A DNA stretch of 64,000 bases from VXYL01 sp964348085 (GCA_964348085.1 CAYGBI010000013.1:1-64000); one strand, 5' to 3'; shown: positions 42,370 through 52,263, counted from the first letter of the stretch. Notes: generated from the letters alone by a model not told the origin. Made by a program: numbers and translations.

Positions 42370-43452
42370 GTGACCCGACGTAGTGACCCGGCGACTGTTC
42401 GGGTATATGACTTCTTTGCCGGCTGCGGCGGCACGAGCCGCGGTTTTCAGGCAGCCGGGATGAAGATTGCGTTCGCGCTAGATCACGATGCGGACGCCAA
42501 GGCGAGCTTCGAGACTAACTTTCCCGACGCACATTTCGAGTCTGCGGATATCCGCCAGGTGAGCGTTGAAGCAGTCCGATCCCGTGTAGAGGCTGAGCGA
42601 TCACACCCCGTACTGTTCAGCGGGTGTGCGCCGTGTCAGCCCTTCACCAAGCAGAATACGACACGGCCGAAGCTGGATCGGGATGAGCGCGTCCCGCTGC
42701 TTGCTTCCTTTACACGTCTGGTGGAAGGGTGTCGGCCGGACCTTGTGTTCGTCGAGAACGTTCCGGGCCTGCAGAAGCTGGATGCGGACAGTCAGCCCTT
42801 TGGCGGTTTCCTACGGCGACTGGATGAGGCGGGTTACCAAGTGGACTACCGGCCGATAGTGCTCTCCAAGTACGGGATACCGCAAAGGCGCCGGCGGCTC
42901 GTCTTGGTGGGGAGTCGCCACGGCGCAATCCGCTTGCCACAAGAGACGCACGGGCCGGGGACGCCGAACGAGCGATACGCCACGGTCCGGGACATGATCG
43001 GCCATCTTCCACCGATTCGAGCGGGAGAGGAGCACCAAGAGATATCCAATCACAGAGCGGCAGAGCTCTCAGAGCGCAACTTGGAGCGCATCGAAGCGAC
43101 GCCCGAGGGTGGAGGTAACCGAGACTGGCCGAAACACCTGCAACTCGAATGCCACAATGGAATTTCCGGCTATAGCGATGTCTACGGTCGAATGTCGTGG
43201 GACGCACCCGCATCGGGGCTTACCACACGATGCACGAGTTACTCGAACGGGCGCTTCGGTCACCCTGAGCAGGACAGGGCAATCAGCATTCGAGAGGCGG
43301 CTTGTTTGCAGACGTTCCCCGAGAACTTCGTGTTCAAGGGGAACATGGCTTCAATGGCAAGGCAGATCGGCAATGCGGTTCCTGTCCGTCTAGCTAAGCT
43401 CGTTGGTCTTCGGTGCATCGAGCATCTGAAGGATGTGGGAAGATTGTCCTGA
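42370..43452 (+). CDS. DNA (cytosine-5-)-methyltransferase
   Basis: This 360-residue C5-methyltransferase has motif I FFAGCGGTSRGF, motif IV GCAPCQPF with the catalytic Cys, motif VI VENVPG, motif VIII QRRRRLVLVG, a variable target-recognition region (about 215-280) and motif X GNAVPVRLA. The start is probably GTG 42370. No endonuclease or repair nuclease lies alongside, so it is solitary or left from a lost restriction system. Its stop overlaps an ATG (TGATG) of a frame of only 25 codons, possibly the stump of a lost partner. GC content is lower than that of the housekeeping genes, consistent with transfer. Confidence 0.92.
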   Translation: MTRRSDPATVRVYDFFAGCGGTSRGFQAAGMKIAFALDHDADAKASFETNFPDAHFESADIRQVSVEAVRSRVEAERSHPVLFSGCAPCQPFTKQNTTRPKLDRDERVPLLASFTRLVEGCRPDLVFVENVPGLQKLDADSQPFGGFLRRLDEAGYQVDYRPIVLSKYGIPQRRRRLVLVGSRHGAIRLPQETHGPGTPNERYATVRDMIGHLPPIRAGEEHQEISNHRAAELSERNLERIEATPEGGGNRDWPKHLQLECHNGISGYSDVYGRMSWDAPASGLTTRCTSYSNGRFGHPEQDRAISIREAACLQTFPENFVFKGNMASMARQIGNAVPVRLAKLVGLRCIEHLKDVGRLS

Positions 43453-43873
43453 TGGAATTCGTCGCGCATCTGCTGCGACGAAAAGAGACAGTCGAATATT
43501 TGATGGTGTCAGTGACCGGCTCTCGCACATGACGGCTGCTGTTTCAGAAGGCGGCGTAGATCCAGTCACGTCTACCTGACCGCGTTCGTTGCTTCCGTGA
43601 GCGGCAGGCTAGGATCTTCCGACGCTGAGTGGAGCGGTTGTTTGCTTCGATGAACGTGTTCTTGTGATTCGAGCATGGTGTTTTCGTCCGGCGGTGTCTC
43701 TTCGGAAGTCGGGGCGTTTGCGGTATCGGCCTATGTCCTAGTTCCTGACCGGCGGCGAGTGGACTTCGCGACCAGTTCGCGCAGTCCGACAAGTGCTACA
43801 CACGGCTATGCCGCAACGCAAGTTGCTGCCTTCGGCTATGATGGCAGGCAGGTAGGAACGTGAGGAAGTGACT
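43453..43873. other. Intergenic stretch, lower GC, possible gene remnants
   Basis: A 25-codon frame begins in the methyltransferase stop (ATG 43452) and ends near 43530; it could be the start of a deleted gene. The rest up to the DUF3604 ribosome-binding site shows no convincing coding sequence. A minus-strand frame at 43544-43792 is rich in Arg and Lys and has no recognisable family. The stretch has a lower GC content than its surroundings. Confidence 0.45.
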
Positions 43874-45754
43874 ATGAACCGCTATTTCACACTGCTTGCC
43901 TGCGTGGTCGGGGTCTTGTGCGGCTGCGATGCGCCCGCGCCTGACGCCGGTGCGCCGCAGGCTCCGCCCGAGGCGGCCGCACCCGAACCGGCCGCCGAGA
44001 CGACTGGCCTCTCCGCGGCCGAGACAACTCCCTCCGGCTCGACTGTCGCCCACAACGCCTACTTCGGCGACTTGCACGTACACACGCGCTACTCCTTCGA
44101 CGCTTTCCTCTTCGGCACGCTCACCTCGCCGGATGACGCCTATCGCTTCGCCAAGGGGGAGGCGATTCCCCATCCGGGCGGCTTCGATATCCAACTCGAT
44201 GAGCCGCTCGATTTCTATGCGGTCACCGACCACGCGTTCTATCTAGGCATGTTCTGGGCGTGGCGGGATCCATCGCATCCCGACGCCAACGATCCGGGGG
44301 TGATGCGATGCGCGGGTGCGAGCACGCACGCCGAGCGCGGCGCCGCATTCCGAGACTGCTTCGATATATTGGCGGAGAAGGGGCGTAGCGAGGACTCCTT
44401 GAGCGCTTGGCAAGACATCCAAGCCGCCGCGGCGCGCCATAACGACCCCGGTGCCTTCACCACCTTCATCGGCTATGAGTACACCTCCTCTCGTGACGGC
44501 AACTTGCACCGCAACGTCTTCTATCGGGGCGCCGAAGCGCCGCCGTTGCCCTTTAGCCGCTTGGACTCCTTGAACCCGGAAGACCTCTGGTCGTGGATGG
44601 ACGAGCAGCGCGCCGATGGCATTGACGCCATCGCTATCCCGCACAACGCCAACGGCTCGAACGGCAACATGTTCGACTTGGTGAAGTTCGCCGGCGAACC
44701 CTTGGATGCTGCCTATGCCGAGCAACGCATGCGGAACGAGCCGCTGGTGGAACTCACGCAGATAAAGGGTACGTCGGATACGCATCCGTTCCTGTCGCCG
44801 AACGACGAGTGGGCGGACTTCGAGATATTTCCGTATCAGATCGCCACTTGGGCGAAGAGCCGGCCGCAGGGCAGCTATGTGCGCGAAGCGTGGTTGAACG
44901 GTCTGACGATGGAAGCGGACAACGGCTTCAATCCGTACCGGTTCGGGATCGTCGGTGCAAGCGACACGCACAATTCTGGCGAGCGCTTCGACGAATCCAA
45001 GTACGTCAGCAAGGTGGGCCTGTTGGACAGCGAGCCGACGGCGAGGGGGTCGGTGCCGCTTGCCGACGGCGGCTTCCGCGAAGCCTACAACCGGTTCTTC
45101 GGCGCGTCCGGCCTAGCCGGCGTGTGGGCCCCGGAAAACACCCGCGACGCCATCTTCGACGCCTTTCGCCGCAAGGAGACCTTCGCCACCTCCGGCCCGC
45201 GCATGAAGGTGCGCTTTTTGGCGGGGTACTTCGACGACAGCTTGGCGGCCGCACCCGACCTGCTGGAACGGGCGGCCACGACAGGCGTAGTGCAAGGCGG
45301 CGATTTGGCCGCTCACGGCGAAGGCGCACCGGCGTTCATCGCGTGGGCGACCGCCGACCCCAAAGGCACACGCCTGCAACGTCTGCAAATCATCAAGGGC
45401 TGGGTGGAGGATGGCCGCGCCCAAGAACGGGTCTACGACGTTGCCTGCTCCGACGGCTTGCAGGTGGACTCGGCAAGCCACCGTTGTCTGGACAACGGCG
45501 CCGAGGTAAACATTGACGATTGCAGCGTCACTCAAGGCGTTGGCGCCGGCGAACTGCGGGCATTGTGGCGGGATCCCGAGTTCGACCCCGCAGTGCGGGC
45601 GTTCTACTATGTGCGGGTGTTGGAGAATCCGACCTGCCGCTGGTCCACGTGGGACGCGGTGCGCGCAGGCACCACGCCGCGACCGGACTTGGCGACCACC
45701 ATTCAGGAACGCGCTTGGTCGTCGCCGATCTGGGTAGCGCCCGCCGGTGGCTAG
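43874..45754 (+). CDS. DUF3604 lipoprotein (PHP-like metal-dependent)
   Basis: The 626-residue protein has a lipoprotein signal (CVVGVLCGC) and an Ala/Pro-rich linker to about residue 60. The DUF3604 domain follows, with YFGDLHVHTRYSFDA and YAVTDHAFYLGM near its start, IAIPHNANGSNG in the middle and GASDTHNSG further on; these His and Asp residues are the expected metal ligands of a PHP-like site. Four or more Cys near the C-terminus may form disulfides. The family is widespread in marine bacteria and its substrate is unknown. AGGAAG precedes ATG 43874. Confidence 0.87.
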   Translation: MNRYFTLLACVVGVLCGCDAPAPDAGAPQAPPEAAAPEPAAETTGLSAAETTPSGSTVAHNAYFGDLHVHTRYSFDAFLFGTLTSPDDAYRFAKGEAIPHPGGFDIQLDEPLDFYAVTDHAFYLGMFWAWRDPSHPDANDPGVMRCAGASTHAERGAAFRDCFDILAEKGRSEDSLSAWQDIQAAAARHNDPGAFTTFIGYEYTSSRDGNLHRNVFYRGAEAPPLPFSRLDSLNPEDLWSWMDEQRADGIDAIAIPHNANGSNGNMFDLVKFAGEPLDAAYAEQRMRNEPLVELTQIKGTSDTHPFLSPNDEWADFEIFPYQIATWAKSRPQGSYVREAWLNGLTMEADNGFNPYRFGIVGASDTHNSGERFDESKYVSKVGLLDSEPTARGSVPLADGGFREAYNRFFGASGLAGVWAPENTRDAIFDAFRRKETFATSGPRMKVRFLAGYFDDSLAAAPDLLERAATTGVVQGGDLAAHGEGAPAFIAWATADPKGTRLQRLQIIKGWVEDGRAQERVYDVACSDGLQVDSASHRCLDNGAEVNIDDCSVTQGVGAGELRALWRDPEFDPAVRAFYYVRVLENPTCRWSTWDAVRAGTTPRPDLATTIQERAWSSPIWVAPAGG

Positions 45755-45797
45755 TTTGCGGAACTGCGCGGGCGCTTAAGTCCTGTTCGGTTGTCGT

Positions 45798-47330
45798 TCA
45801 AGCTCCCTTGATGCCGTGCTTACGGTTGATGTCGGCCTGTACCTGCTGGAGCTTCTCCTCGGTTAGCGGATAAATCCATAAAAGCGGCATGCCGATGAAC
45901 TTGAACAGCGCCGGAATCACCGAGTAAGTGCAGGCGAGCATCAACAGCGAGAACTCTGAATTGGTCGTCTCGTGCGGGTCGGCGAGGGCGTCGAAACCCC
46001 AGTAGGCGACCAAAAACAAGCCGATAAAGGTGCCGAGCGCGTAGGCGCCCTTTCTCACCATGGACCAAATCGCCATGTAGGCACCGGCGCGGCGCTGTCC
46101 GGTCTCGGCGGTGTCGATGTCGATGACGTCCGCGCACATGGCGAAAGGCAGCGCCGACAAGGCGCCGATGGCGGAACCTTTCAGGCACATGATGACGATG
46201 AAGAACAGGAACTTACCTGTGTCGATGCCCTCGAAATGGGTGACCATGTTGGCGTGGGTTTCCGCCGGTAAAAAACCGAGAAGCCGTGGGATCTCGAACA
46301 GCGTGTACCAAGCAGCGGGGGTTACCGCGATTAGCGGGATAAACGACGACCACAACGCGTACCAGCCCACCGCCCACATGGTCGCCTTGTGCTTGCCGAT
46401 GCGTCGCGAGAGCTTGAACCAGAGCGGTATGGCCGCGACCTGACAGACGGCGTACGGTGCGAGATATAACCAGTAGAGTTCACCGGCCACCAGCACATGC
46501 TTGACGAAAAAGAACGACAGGCTGTTGGTCATGGCTGAGCCGATGGCGCCGGCGGCGAAGACGATCACCAACAGCACATAGGGCTTGTTCTTTGCCGCGA
46601 TGCGCAAACCCTCGATCACTTTCACGCGCCGCGGCGCTTCCACCACTTTCCACTCCGGCACGCCGATCAGGCAGTTGAGATTGAGGATGGGCATGAGCAC
46701 GCACATCACCACCAATAGCGCGAACACGGCTTCCGTCGGCTTGTCCTGGCCGAACAGGAAGAAGATGATGGCCGGGATGGACGAGGCGAGCAGCAATCCG
46801 CTGACGTTGAATACCTCCTTCCAACTCATGATCAAAGTGCGTTCGTTGTAGTCGCTCGACAGCTCGGCGCCCCAAGCCGTGAACGGCAAATCCTTGATGG
46901 TCGAGCCCAGATAGAACACGGTGAGCATCAAGAACAGCCAAATGTAGCCGTCCGAGAACGTAGCGCCGAACATCGTCACGTCGCTGAACTCGAACGGTGG
47001 CACAAACAACAGCCACATGCCGACGCCGAAGATCGGGGTACCGATCAGCACCCAAGGCTTGCGCCGCCCCCAACGGGTGCGCCAGCGATCCGAGAAATAG
47101 CCGATCAACGGATCGGTAATCACGTCCGAGATGCGGGACAACATCAAGATCAGGCCGACGGCCGTCAGCGACAGGCCGAAACCGTCCGAATCGGCGTAGA
47201 TCACGGGCAGGTATACCGCGATCGGCAACCCGGCGAGCGACAACGGTACCGCGGGCGCGCCATAGGACACGTAGTGATACTTGGTCAACGGCCGTCGGTC
47301 CGAGCCCGATGACGCTGCGTGTTCGGCCAT
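45798..47330 (-). CDS. GPH-family (MelB-like) sugar:cation symporter
   Basis: This 510-residue transporter has twelve membrane segments. The GPH signature DPLIGYFSDRWRTRWGRRKPW (cited in part) lies between helices 2 and 3, and AFTAWGAEL-like residues (LPFTAWGAELSSDYNERT) follow helix 4. Members take up melibiose, glucuronides or other glycosides with Na+ or H+; the substrate is not determinable. GGGAGGGA lies 6 nt before the ATG at 47330, which is preferred to an ATG five codons upstream. It is convergent with the DUF3604 gene. Confidence 0.88.
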   Translation of the reverse strand: MAEHAASSGSDRRPLTKYHYVSYGAPAVPLSLAGLPIAVYLPVIYADSDGFGLSLTAVGLILMLSRISDVITDPLIGYFSDRWRTRWGRRKPWVLIGTPIFGVGMWLLFVPPFEFSDVTMFGATFSDGYIWLFLMLTVFYLGSTIKDLPFTAWGAELSSDYNERTLIMSWKEVFNVSGLLLASSIPAIIFFLFGQDKPTEAVFALLVVMCVLMPILNLNCLIGVPEWKVVEAPRRVKVIEGLRIAAKNKPYVLLVIVFAAGAIGSAMTNSLSFFFVKHVLVAGELYWLYLAPYAVCQVAAIPLWFKLSRRIGKHKATMWAVGWYALWSSFIPLIAVTPAAWYTLFEIPRLLGFLPAETHANMVTHFEGIDTGKFLFFIVIMCLKGSAIGALSALPFAMCADVIDIDTAETGQRRAGAYMAIWSMVRKGAYALGTFIGLFLVAYWGFDALADPHETTNSEFSLLMLACTYSVIPALFKFIGMPLLWIYPLTEEKLQQVQADINRKHGIKGA

Positions 47331-47477
47331 GCCGGTCCCTCCCAAGAGCAGCGGCGATAGTATCCTCTGCGTGTGCCGTTGGACTATCGGTTTGTACGAG
47401 CGCTTGCCGGGCGGTTTCGCTCGTGATCGTCGCGGGAAGGCCGCCGAAACCGAAACTCGATCACAAGGAAGGACGCG

Positions 47478-48725
47478 ATGAACAAGTCGGCCCTAGCCGA
47501 ACTCATCAGCAACGGCGAGAACTCCGGCGTCGAGTTCAAGCGCGACGACCCGCGCCCCGAGCAACTCGCCAAGGAAGTCGTCGCGCTTGCCAACTTCCAA
47601 GGCGGCCGCATCCTCATCGGAGTCGACGACGACGGCACGATCACCGGCATCCGACGCCACGACCTCGAACGCTGGGTGATGGACGTCGTATTCGCACAGA
47701 CGGTGCATCCGATGCTGCTGCCGTTCTACGAAGAGGTGGTTATGGACGGCGGACGCCGGGTCGCAGTCGTCACGATCGCCCAAGGCGTGACCAAGCCGTA
47801 TGTGGTACGGCACCGGGGACGCGAAGACATCTACGTTCGCATCGGCTCTACGTCGCAGCTTGCGACCCGCGAACAACAGGCGCGGCTGTTTGCCGCGGGC
47901 GGGCTGATTCACCCGGAATGGCTACCCGTTTCAGGCAGTGGATTGCGGGACCTCAGCCGCGAACGACTGGCGGATTATCTCGCGTCGGTCACCCGCGATG
48001 CCGATATACCGCGAACCGACGAAGCTTGGTGCGAGCGACTTTGCGCACTGGGCTTTATGGTGGAGCAGGAAAACGGCCCCGCCGTCTGCACCATTGCGGG
48101 GCTGGTACTGTTCGGCTACCGGCCACGTCGCCTATTGCGCCACGCCGGCGTGCGCTGGATGTGCTTCAAGGCCGGCGAGAAGGCCTACGACGCACTCGAC
48201 GATCAGGTAATGGAAGGTCCGCTCGTCGGCCTATGGCGACAGTTGTCCGGCGGTCGCGAATTGGTCGAAAGAGGTCTAATCGAACGCCTCGTGGACGCGA
48301 TGCGGCCCTTCGTATCCGAAGAACCCGCGCAGGTGGACGAGTCGATGCGCCGAGAGCGGCGCTGGCACTATCCGTTGGCCGCTCTGCGCGAAGGCGTCGT
48401 CAACGCGCTCGCGCATCGAGACTGGACGCGCTATGCGGAAGTCGAAGTCGTCCGCTACGAGGATCGCGTAGAGATTCTAAGTCCCGGCGCCTTGCAGAAC
48501 GGCATGACCGTGGACAAGATGCTCGCCGGTCAGCGCGTACCGCGCAACCTCCTGATCTCCGAGGTACTGCGCGACTACGCCTACGCGGACCCACGCGGTA
48601 TGGGGGTGCGCAACAAGATCGTACCGCTGATGCGAGCGCAGAACGGCGTCGATCCGGATTTCGAGGCGACGGAGGACTTCTTGCGGCTGACGTTGCGCCG
48701 GGGCCGCCGCGCTGACGCGGCGTGA
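47478..48725 (+). CDS. AlbA_2 (Schlafen-like) domain protein with ATP-binding C-terminus
   Basis: The 415-residue protein begins with an AlbA_2 domain (GVEFKRDD, ANFQGGRILIGVDDDG, YVRIGSTSQLATREQ). It continues with a GHKL-like ATP-binding domain around REGVVNALAHRDW and EILSPGALQNGMT. Such proteins are often annotated as transcriptional regulators or ATP-dependent helicase-related; the Schlafen-like fold also occurs in nucleases and defence proteins. A very strong site AGGAAGGA precedes the ATG. It stands alone. Confidence 0.87.
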   Translation: MNKSALAELISNGENSGVEFKRDDPRPEQLAKEVVALANFQGGRILIGVDDDGTITGIRRHDLERWVMDVVFAQTVHPMLLPFYEEVVMDGGRRVAVVTIAQGVTKPYVVRHRGREDIYVRIGSTSQLATREQQARLFAAGGLIHPEWLPVSGSGLRDLSRERLADYLASVTRDADIPRTDEAWCERLCALGFMVEQENGPAVCTIAGLVLFGYRPRRLLRHAGVRWMCFKAGEKAYDALDDQVMEGPLVGLWRQLSGGRELVERGLIERLVDAMRPFVSEEPAQVDESMRRERRWHYPLAALREGVVNALAHRDWTRYAEVEVVRYEDRVEILSPGALQNGMTVDKMLAGQRVPRNLLISEVLRDYAYADPRGMGVRNKIVPLMRAQNGVDPDFEATEDFLRLTLRRGRRADAA

Positions 48726-48853
48726 ACGAGTTACGGGGCATAGAAGCCACCCGGGGTACTTCGTAGCTGCCGCCCCAGTACCCGCTGTCGACCCCGTGCC
48801 AGAGCCTCGCCCAGCCGACATACTTGGCGGACGCCATATTAAGGAAGTAACCC

Positions 48854-49315
48854 ATGACCAACCCAATTGAACTCATGGATGTCGAGCCGCAAGTCATCGC
48901 GGCGGTGAAGGCGCGCATCACGATGGCGGACATCCCCGAGAAGATCATGCCCCTGATGGACAAAGTCTGGGCCTTCATCCATAGCGAGGGCATCGAAGGG
49001 CATGGCCACAACGTGTGGCTCTACCGCGACGCCGGCGACGGCGAACTCGATGTCGAGATCGGCGTGCAAGTATCCTCGCCGTTCACCGCCAGCGGGAACG
49101 TGGTAGCCGCGCAATTGCCCGCCGGCAAGGTGGCGCATACGTTCCACTACGGCGAATACAACGCCCTGCCAAGGATGCACAGCGCCTTGGTGACCTGGTG
49201 CCAAGAGCACGGTCACCCGATCGTCGACGTATGCTGGGAAGTCTACGGCGACTGGCACGACGACCCGGCCAAAAGACGCACCGATGTGTATCGCCTGATC
49301 GCGCCGCAAACCTAA
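48854..49315 (+). CDS. GyrI-like small-molecule-binding domain protein
   Basis: The 153-residue stand-alone effector-binding domain (AraC_E_bind/GyrI-like) begins ELMDVEPQVIAAVKARI and includes DVEIGVQVSSPF, AAQLPAGKVAHTFHYGEYN and VCWEVYGDWHDD. The acidic residues in the last segments normally contact cationic ligands. There is no DNA-binding domain, so it may bind or hydrolyse small molecules. A clear AAGGAAG lies upstream. Confidence 0.85.
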   Translation: MTNPIELMDVEPQVIAAVKARITMADIPEKIMPLMDKVWAFIHSEGIEGHGHNVWLYRDAGDGELDVEIGVQVSSPFTASGNVVAAQLPAGKVAHTFHYGEYNALPRMHSALVTWCQEHGHPIVDVCWEVYGDWHDDPAKRRTDVYRLIAPQT

Positions 49316-49345
49316 GGCAAGCGGCGGTATCAGCCCACTGCCGTT

Positions 49346-50656
49346 TCAGATGCCGGGCACGGGAAAGCCCAAGCAGGTTTCCTCTACCTCCTGCTTAACG
49401 CGGGACAGCACGGTTTCGTCGTCGTGATGCCGCAGCGCTTCGACCATCCAACCGGCCAAGCGCGCCATCTCCGCTCCTCCCATGCCACGCGTCGTCGCGG
49501 CCGGTGTACCGAGGCGAATCCCGCTCGGACGTAGCGGTGGATTGGGATCATCGGGAATCACCTGCTTATTGCAGGTGATGGAAACCTTGTCGAGCGCCTC
49601 TTCGGCGACCCGGCCGTTGATGCCGAAGCTGCGAACGCAGTCCAGCACCATCATGTGGTTGTCCGTGCCGCCGGTCACTAGCTCCGCTCCGCCCGCCGTC
49701 AGCGCTTGCGCGAGCGTTTGCGCATTGTCGAGCACTTGCCGTGCATAGTCCTTGAACGCCGGTTGCAGCGCTTTGCCCAAAGCGATTGCCGTGCCGGCGA
49801 CCTGATTCATGTGCGGTCCGCCCTGCAAGCCCGGGAACACGGACCGGTCGATGTCGCGCCGGAAGGCTCTCTTGCACAACACCATCCCCCCGCGCGGGCC
49901 GCGCAGGGACTTGTGCGTGGTCGTCGTGACGAAGTCGAAATCGTAGTCGCAGGGGTTGCGCATGACGCCGCCGGCGATCAGGCCGCCAATGTGCGATACA
50001 TCGGCCATCGTCAACGCCCCTACCTCGTCGGCGATGGCTTTGAACTCCGCATAGTCGTAATCGCGGGGGTAGGAGGAATAGCCGCAGACGATGAGCTTCG
50101 GTTTGTGCTTGACCGCCGTCTCGCGCAACTCGTCGAAGTCGATACGGCCCTCGTTGGCCGGGTCCGACTTGTAGCGAATCCAGTTGTAAAGCACGCCCAT
50201 GTGCGAGACGGGCGCGCCGTGGGTGAGGTGGCCGCCGTGCGACAGATCCATGCCGAGCACGGTGTCTCCGGGTTCCAGCATCGCCAAGTAGACGGCCGCG
50301 TTCATCGGCGCCCCGGAGAGCGGCTGCACATTGGCGTGTTCGGCGCCAAACAGCTTCCGTGCGCGGTTGCGGGCGACCCGCTCGATGGCGTCGGTGAACT
50401 CTTGGCCACCGTAGTAGCGTCGCCCGGGATAGCCTTCCGAATACTTGTTGGTGAACACCGAACCCAAGGCGGCGAGCACCTCCGGGTAGGTGTAGTTCTC
50501 GGACGGAATGAGCTCGATGCCGGCCCGCTGGCGGGCTTCCTCGCCGACGAGCGCGGCGTGTATTTCGGCGTCGTTCTCTGCGAGGAGGGCACGATTGGCC
50601 GAGTTCGCCGCGTCGTTTCCCGCCCCGGGCGGGCTTGCCGTCGTTGCTTGCGCCAT
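49346..50656 (-). CDS. glyA: Serine hydroxymethyltransferase
   Basis: This 436-residue PLP enzyme converts serine and tetrahydrofolate to glycine and methylene-tetrahydrofolate. It has IELIPSENYTYPEVLAALGS, NVQPLSGAPMNAAVY, MADVSHIGGLIAGG and the PLP Lys in FVTTTTHKSLRGPRGG. The N-terminal ALLAEND-type extension is slightly longer than in E. coli. AGGGGGCC lies directly before the ATG. Confidence 0.95.
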   Translation of the reverse strand: MAQATTASPPGAGNDAANSANRALLAENDAEIHAALVGEEARQRAGIELIPSENYTYPEVLAALGSVFTNKYSEGYPGRRYYGGQEFTDAIERVARNRARKLFGAEHANVQPLSGAPMNAAVYLAMLEPGDTVLGMDLSHGGHLTHGAPVSHMGVLYNWIRYKSDPANEGRIDFDELRETAVKHKPKLIVCGYSSYPRDYDYAEFKAIADEVGALTMADVSHIGGLIAGGVMRNPCDYDFDFVTTTTHKSLRGPRGGMVLCKRAFRRDIDRSVFPGLQGGPHMNQVAGTAIALGKALQPAFKDYARQVLDNAQTLAQALTAGGAELVTGGTDNHMMVLDCVRSFGINGRVAEEALDKVSITCNKQVIPDDPNPPLRPSGIRLGTPAATTRGMGGAEMARLAGWMVEALRHHDDETVLSRVKQEVEETCLGFPVPGI

Positions 50657-50800
50657 GGCCCCCTAAGCGTCTTCACAGTGGCTGGAGGGGCGAGCATAGC
50701 GCAAGCGGCGAATGACGACGCCGAGCGGTGGGGATAGGTGCGCAAGCGGCGATTGGTCAGGCCGCGCAGGGCGAGATATGCTCGGCCGTCATGAACTGTC

Positions 50801-51415
50801 GTGACCGGCTCGCGCCGTGATCCGTTCCTCGAATCGCCGAACGCGAGCGACGGCGAGCCGCCTGTGAATCGCCGAGACATCATCGTCGGCGTTGGTGCGC
50901 TTGGACTTGCGCAAGGCGTGGTCGCCGCGGCCGGCAAGCCGAGGCGAATGAAACCCCAACCGGGGGATGTGCTCGCGCATGCGTTTGGCGAACACGCCGG
51001 TACCCCGCTGGTGACCCGCGACGTTGGCGATGAGCGGCTCTTCGCCTTTCCCATGGCGCCGGCCAGCCGCCTGCTACGCGATGGCTCGTTGCACAATCAA
51101 TTGGCAGTGGTGCGCGTGAATGAGACAGCGCTTTCCGACGATGCGCGGCGCTATGCGGCGGAGAACGAAGACGGCGCCTTCTTGGTCTATTCGGCCGCCT
51201 GCACGCACACCGGTTGCGAAGTGAGTGGCTGGCACGGCGAAGCGCGCCGGCTGGTGTGCCCTTGCCACGGTTCGGAGTTCGACATTCACGACGCCGCCCG
51301 GGTGGTGAACGGCCCGGCGCCGAAGCCGCTGGCGATGCTGAAAGTGGCGTTGGCGGACGGGGCGTTTCATGTGACTGGGGGATTCTCCCGGCGCGTGGGG
51401 CCGGCGCCGCCATAG
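50801..51415 (+). CDS. Rieske [2Fe-2S] protein with Tat-like N-terminus
   Basis: The 204-residue protein (if GTG 50801 is used) has NRRDIIVGVGALGLAQG, a twin-Arg and hydrophobic segment. The C-terminal Rieske domain has both ligand pairs, CTHTGCEV and CPCHGSEFD, and a closing NGPAPKPL. It resembles soluble or anchored ubiquinol-cytochrome c reductase-type Rieske proteins, but no cytochrome genes are nearby. A GTG at 50864 just before NRRD is an alternative start; neither has a strong ribosome-binding site. Confidence 0.82.
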   Translation: MTGSRRDPFLESPNASDGEPPVNRRDIIVGVGALGLAQGVVAAAGKPRRMKPQPGDVLAHAFGEHAGTPLVTRDVGDERLFAFPMAPASRLLRDGSLHNQLAVVRVNETALSDDARRYAAENEDGAFLVYSAACTHTGCEVSGWHGEARRLVCPCHGSEFDIHDAARVVNGPAPKPLAMLKVALADGAFHVTGGFSRRVGPAPP

Positions 51416-51440
51416 CCCACGGGTCGAGCGAGCTCGGCCA

Positions 51441-52241
51441 ATGAACGGCGAGGAAATAAAAGGGGATTGGACGTTCGGCGTTCACGGCGCCACCGAGGCG
51501 CTCTCGGCGTCGCCGAACGAAGTGCGCCGCGTGGTGATCGCCGAAGGCCGCCGTGGCAACGCCGTCGGTACGCTGGCGACGCTTGCGAAGACGGCTGGCG
51601 TGCGTATCGAACGGCTGCCGCGCCGTGCGCTCGACCGACTCGCCAAGCAAGCCGCGTTCACCGGCAACCATCAAGGCGTCGCCGTCGAACGGCAAGTTCG
51701 TGCGCCGATGACGGAGCCGCAGTTCGAAGCGCTGTGGCCGAGCCTCGCGGCGCCGCTGGTGGTGGTGCTGGACGGCATTGAAGACCCCCGCAACTTAGGC
51801 GCTTGCCTACGCACCGCGGAAGCGGCGGGCGCCGACGCCGTATTGCTGCCGAAGCGCGGTTCGGCGCCGTTGTCGAGCGCGGCTGCGAAGGCGGCCAGTG
51901 GCGCCATGGAACACTTGCGCATCGTCGAGGTGGGCAACTTGGCGCGGCGCTTGAGTTGGTTGCGCGAGCAGGGCGTTTGGCTAGTTGGCGGCGTCGGCCC
52001 CGGCGCCGGCGTGCCGTATACGCAGATCGACTATCGCGGGGCGGTGGGCATCGTGGTCGGTGGCGAGCAACGCGGCTTGCGCCGCCTAACGCGCGAATGC
52101 TGCGATCACCTCGTGGCCATTCCCATGACCGGCCATGTGACGAGCCTGAACGTCTCCGTGGCGCTCGGCGTGTTGCTTTACGAGGCGCTTCGGCAACGTG
52201 GCACGACTGAAGCTAAAATCCCGCCGACTCTACGAGACTAG
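51441..52241 (+). CDS. rlmB: 23S rRNA (guanosine-2'-O-)-methyltransferase RlmB
   Basis: This 266-residue SpoU/TrmH-class enzyme methylates G2251 (E. coli numbering) of 23S rRNA. It has an N-terminal L30e-like RNA-binding domain (VHGATEALSA, GNHQGVAVE) and a C-terminal SPOUT knot with LDGIEDPRNLGACLRTAEAA, VVGGEQRGLR and IPMTGHVTSLNVSVALGV. In many Gammaproteobacteria it lies just before rpsF; here carbonic anhydrase and the Hen1-Pnkp genes intervene. Confidence 0.94.
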   Translation: MNGEEIKGDWTFGVHGATEALSASPNEVRRVVIAEGRRGNAVGTLATLAKTAGVRIERLPRRALDRLAKQAAFTGNHQGVAVERQVRAPMTEPQFEALWPSLAAPLVVVLDGIEDPRNLGACLRTAEAAGADAVLLPKRGSAPLSSAAAKAASGAMEHLRIVEVGNLARRLSWLREQGVWLVGGVGPGAGVPYTQIDYRGAVGIVVGGEQRGLRRLTRECCDHLVAIPMTGHVTSLNVSVALGVLLYEALRQRGTTEAKIPPTLRD

Positions 52242-52263
52242 CGACCTACGCGCTGTACCGACG

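Noticed and set aside
43544..43792. 82-residue basic minus-strand frame that could be a transposase fragment
   Set aside because: The Arg/Lys-rich translation lacks any transposase catalytic motif; the stretch is better left as unassigned.
48400..49011. Minus-strand frame reading across the gap between the AlbA_2 and GyrI-like genes (with WARLWHGVDSGYWGGSYEVP)
   Set aside because: The sequence in the 128-bp gap looks protein-like, but the frame has no start or ribosome-binding site of its own and extends antisense through two genes; insufficient support.
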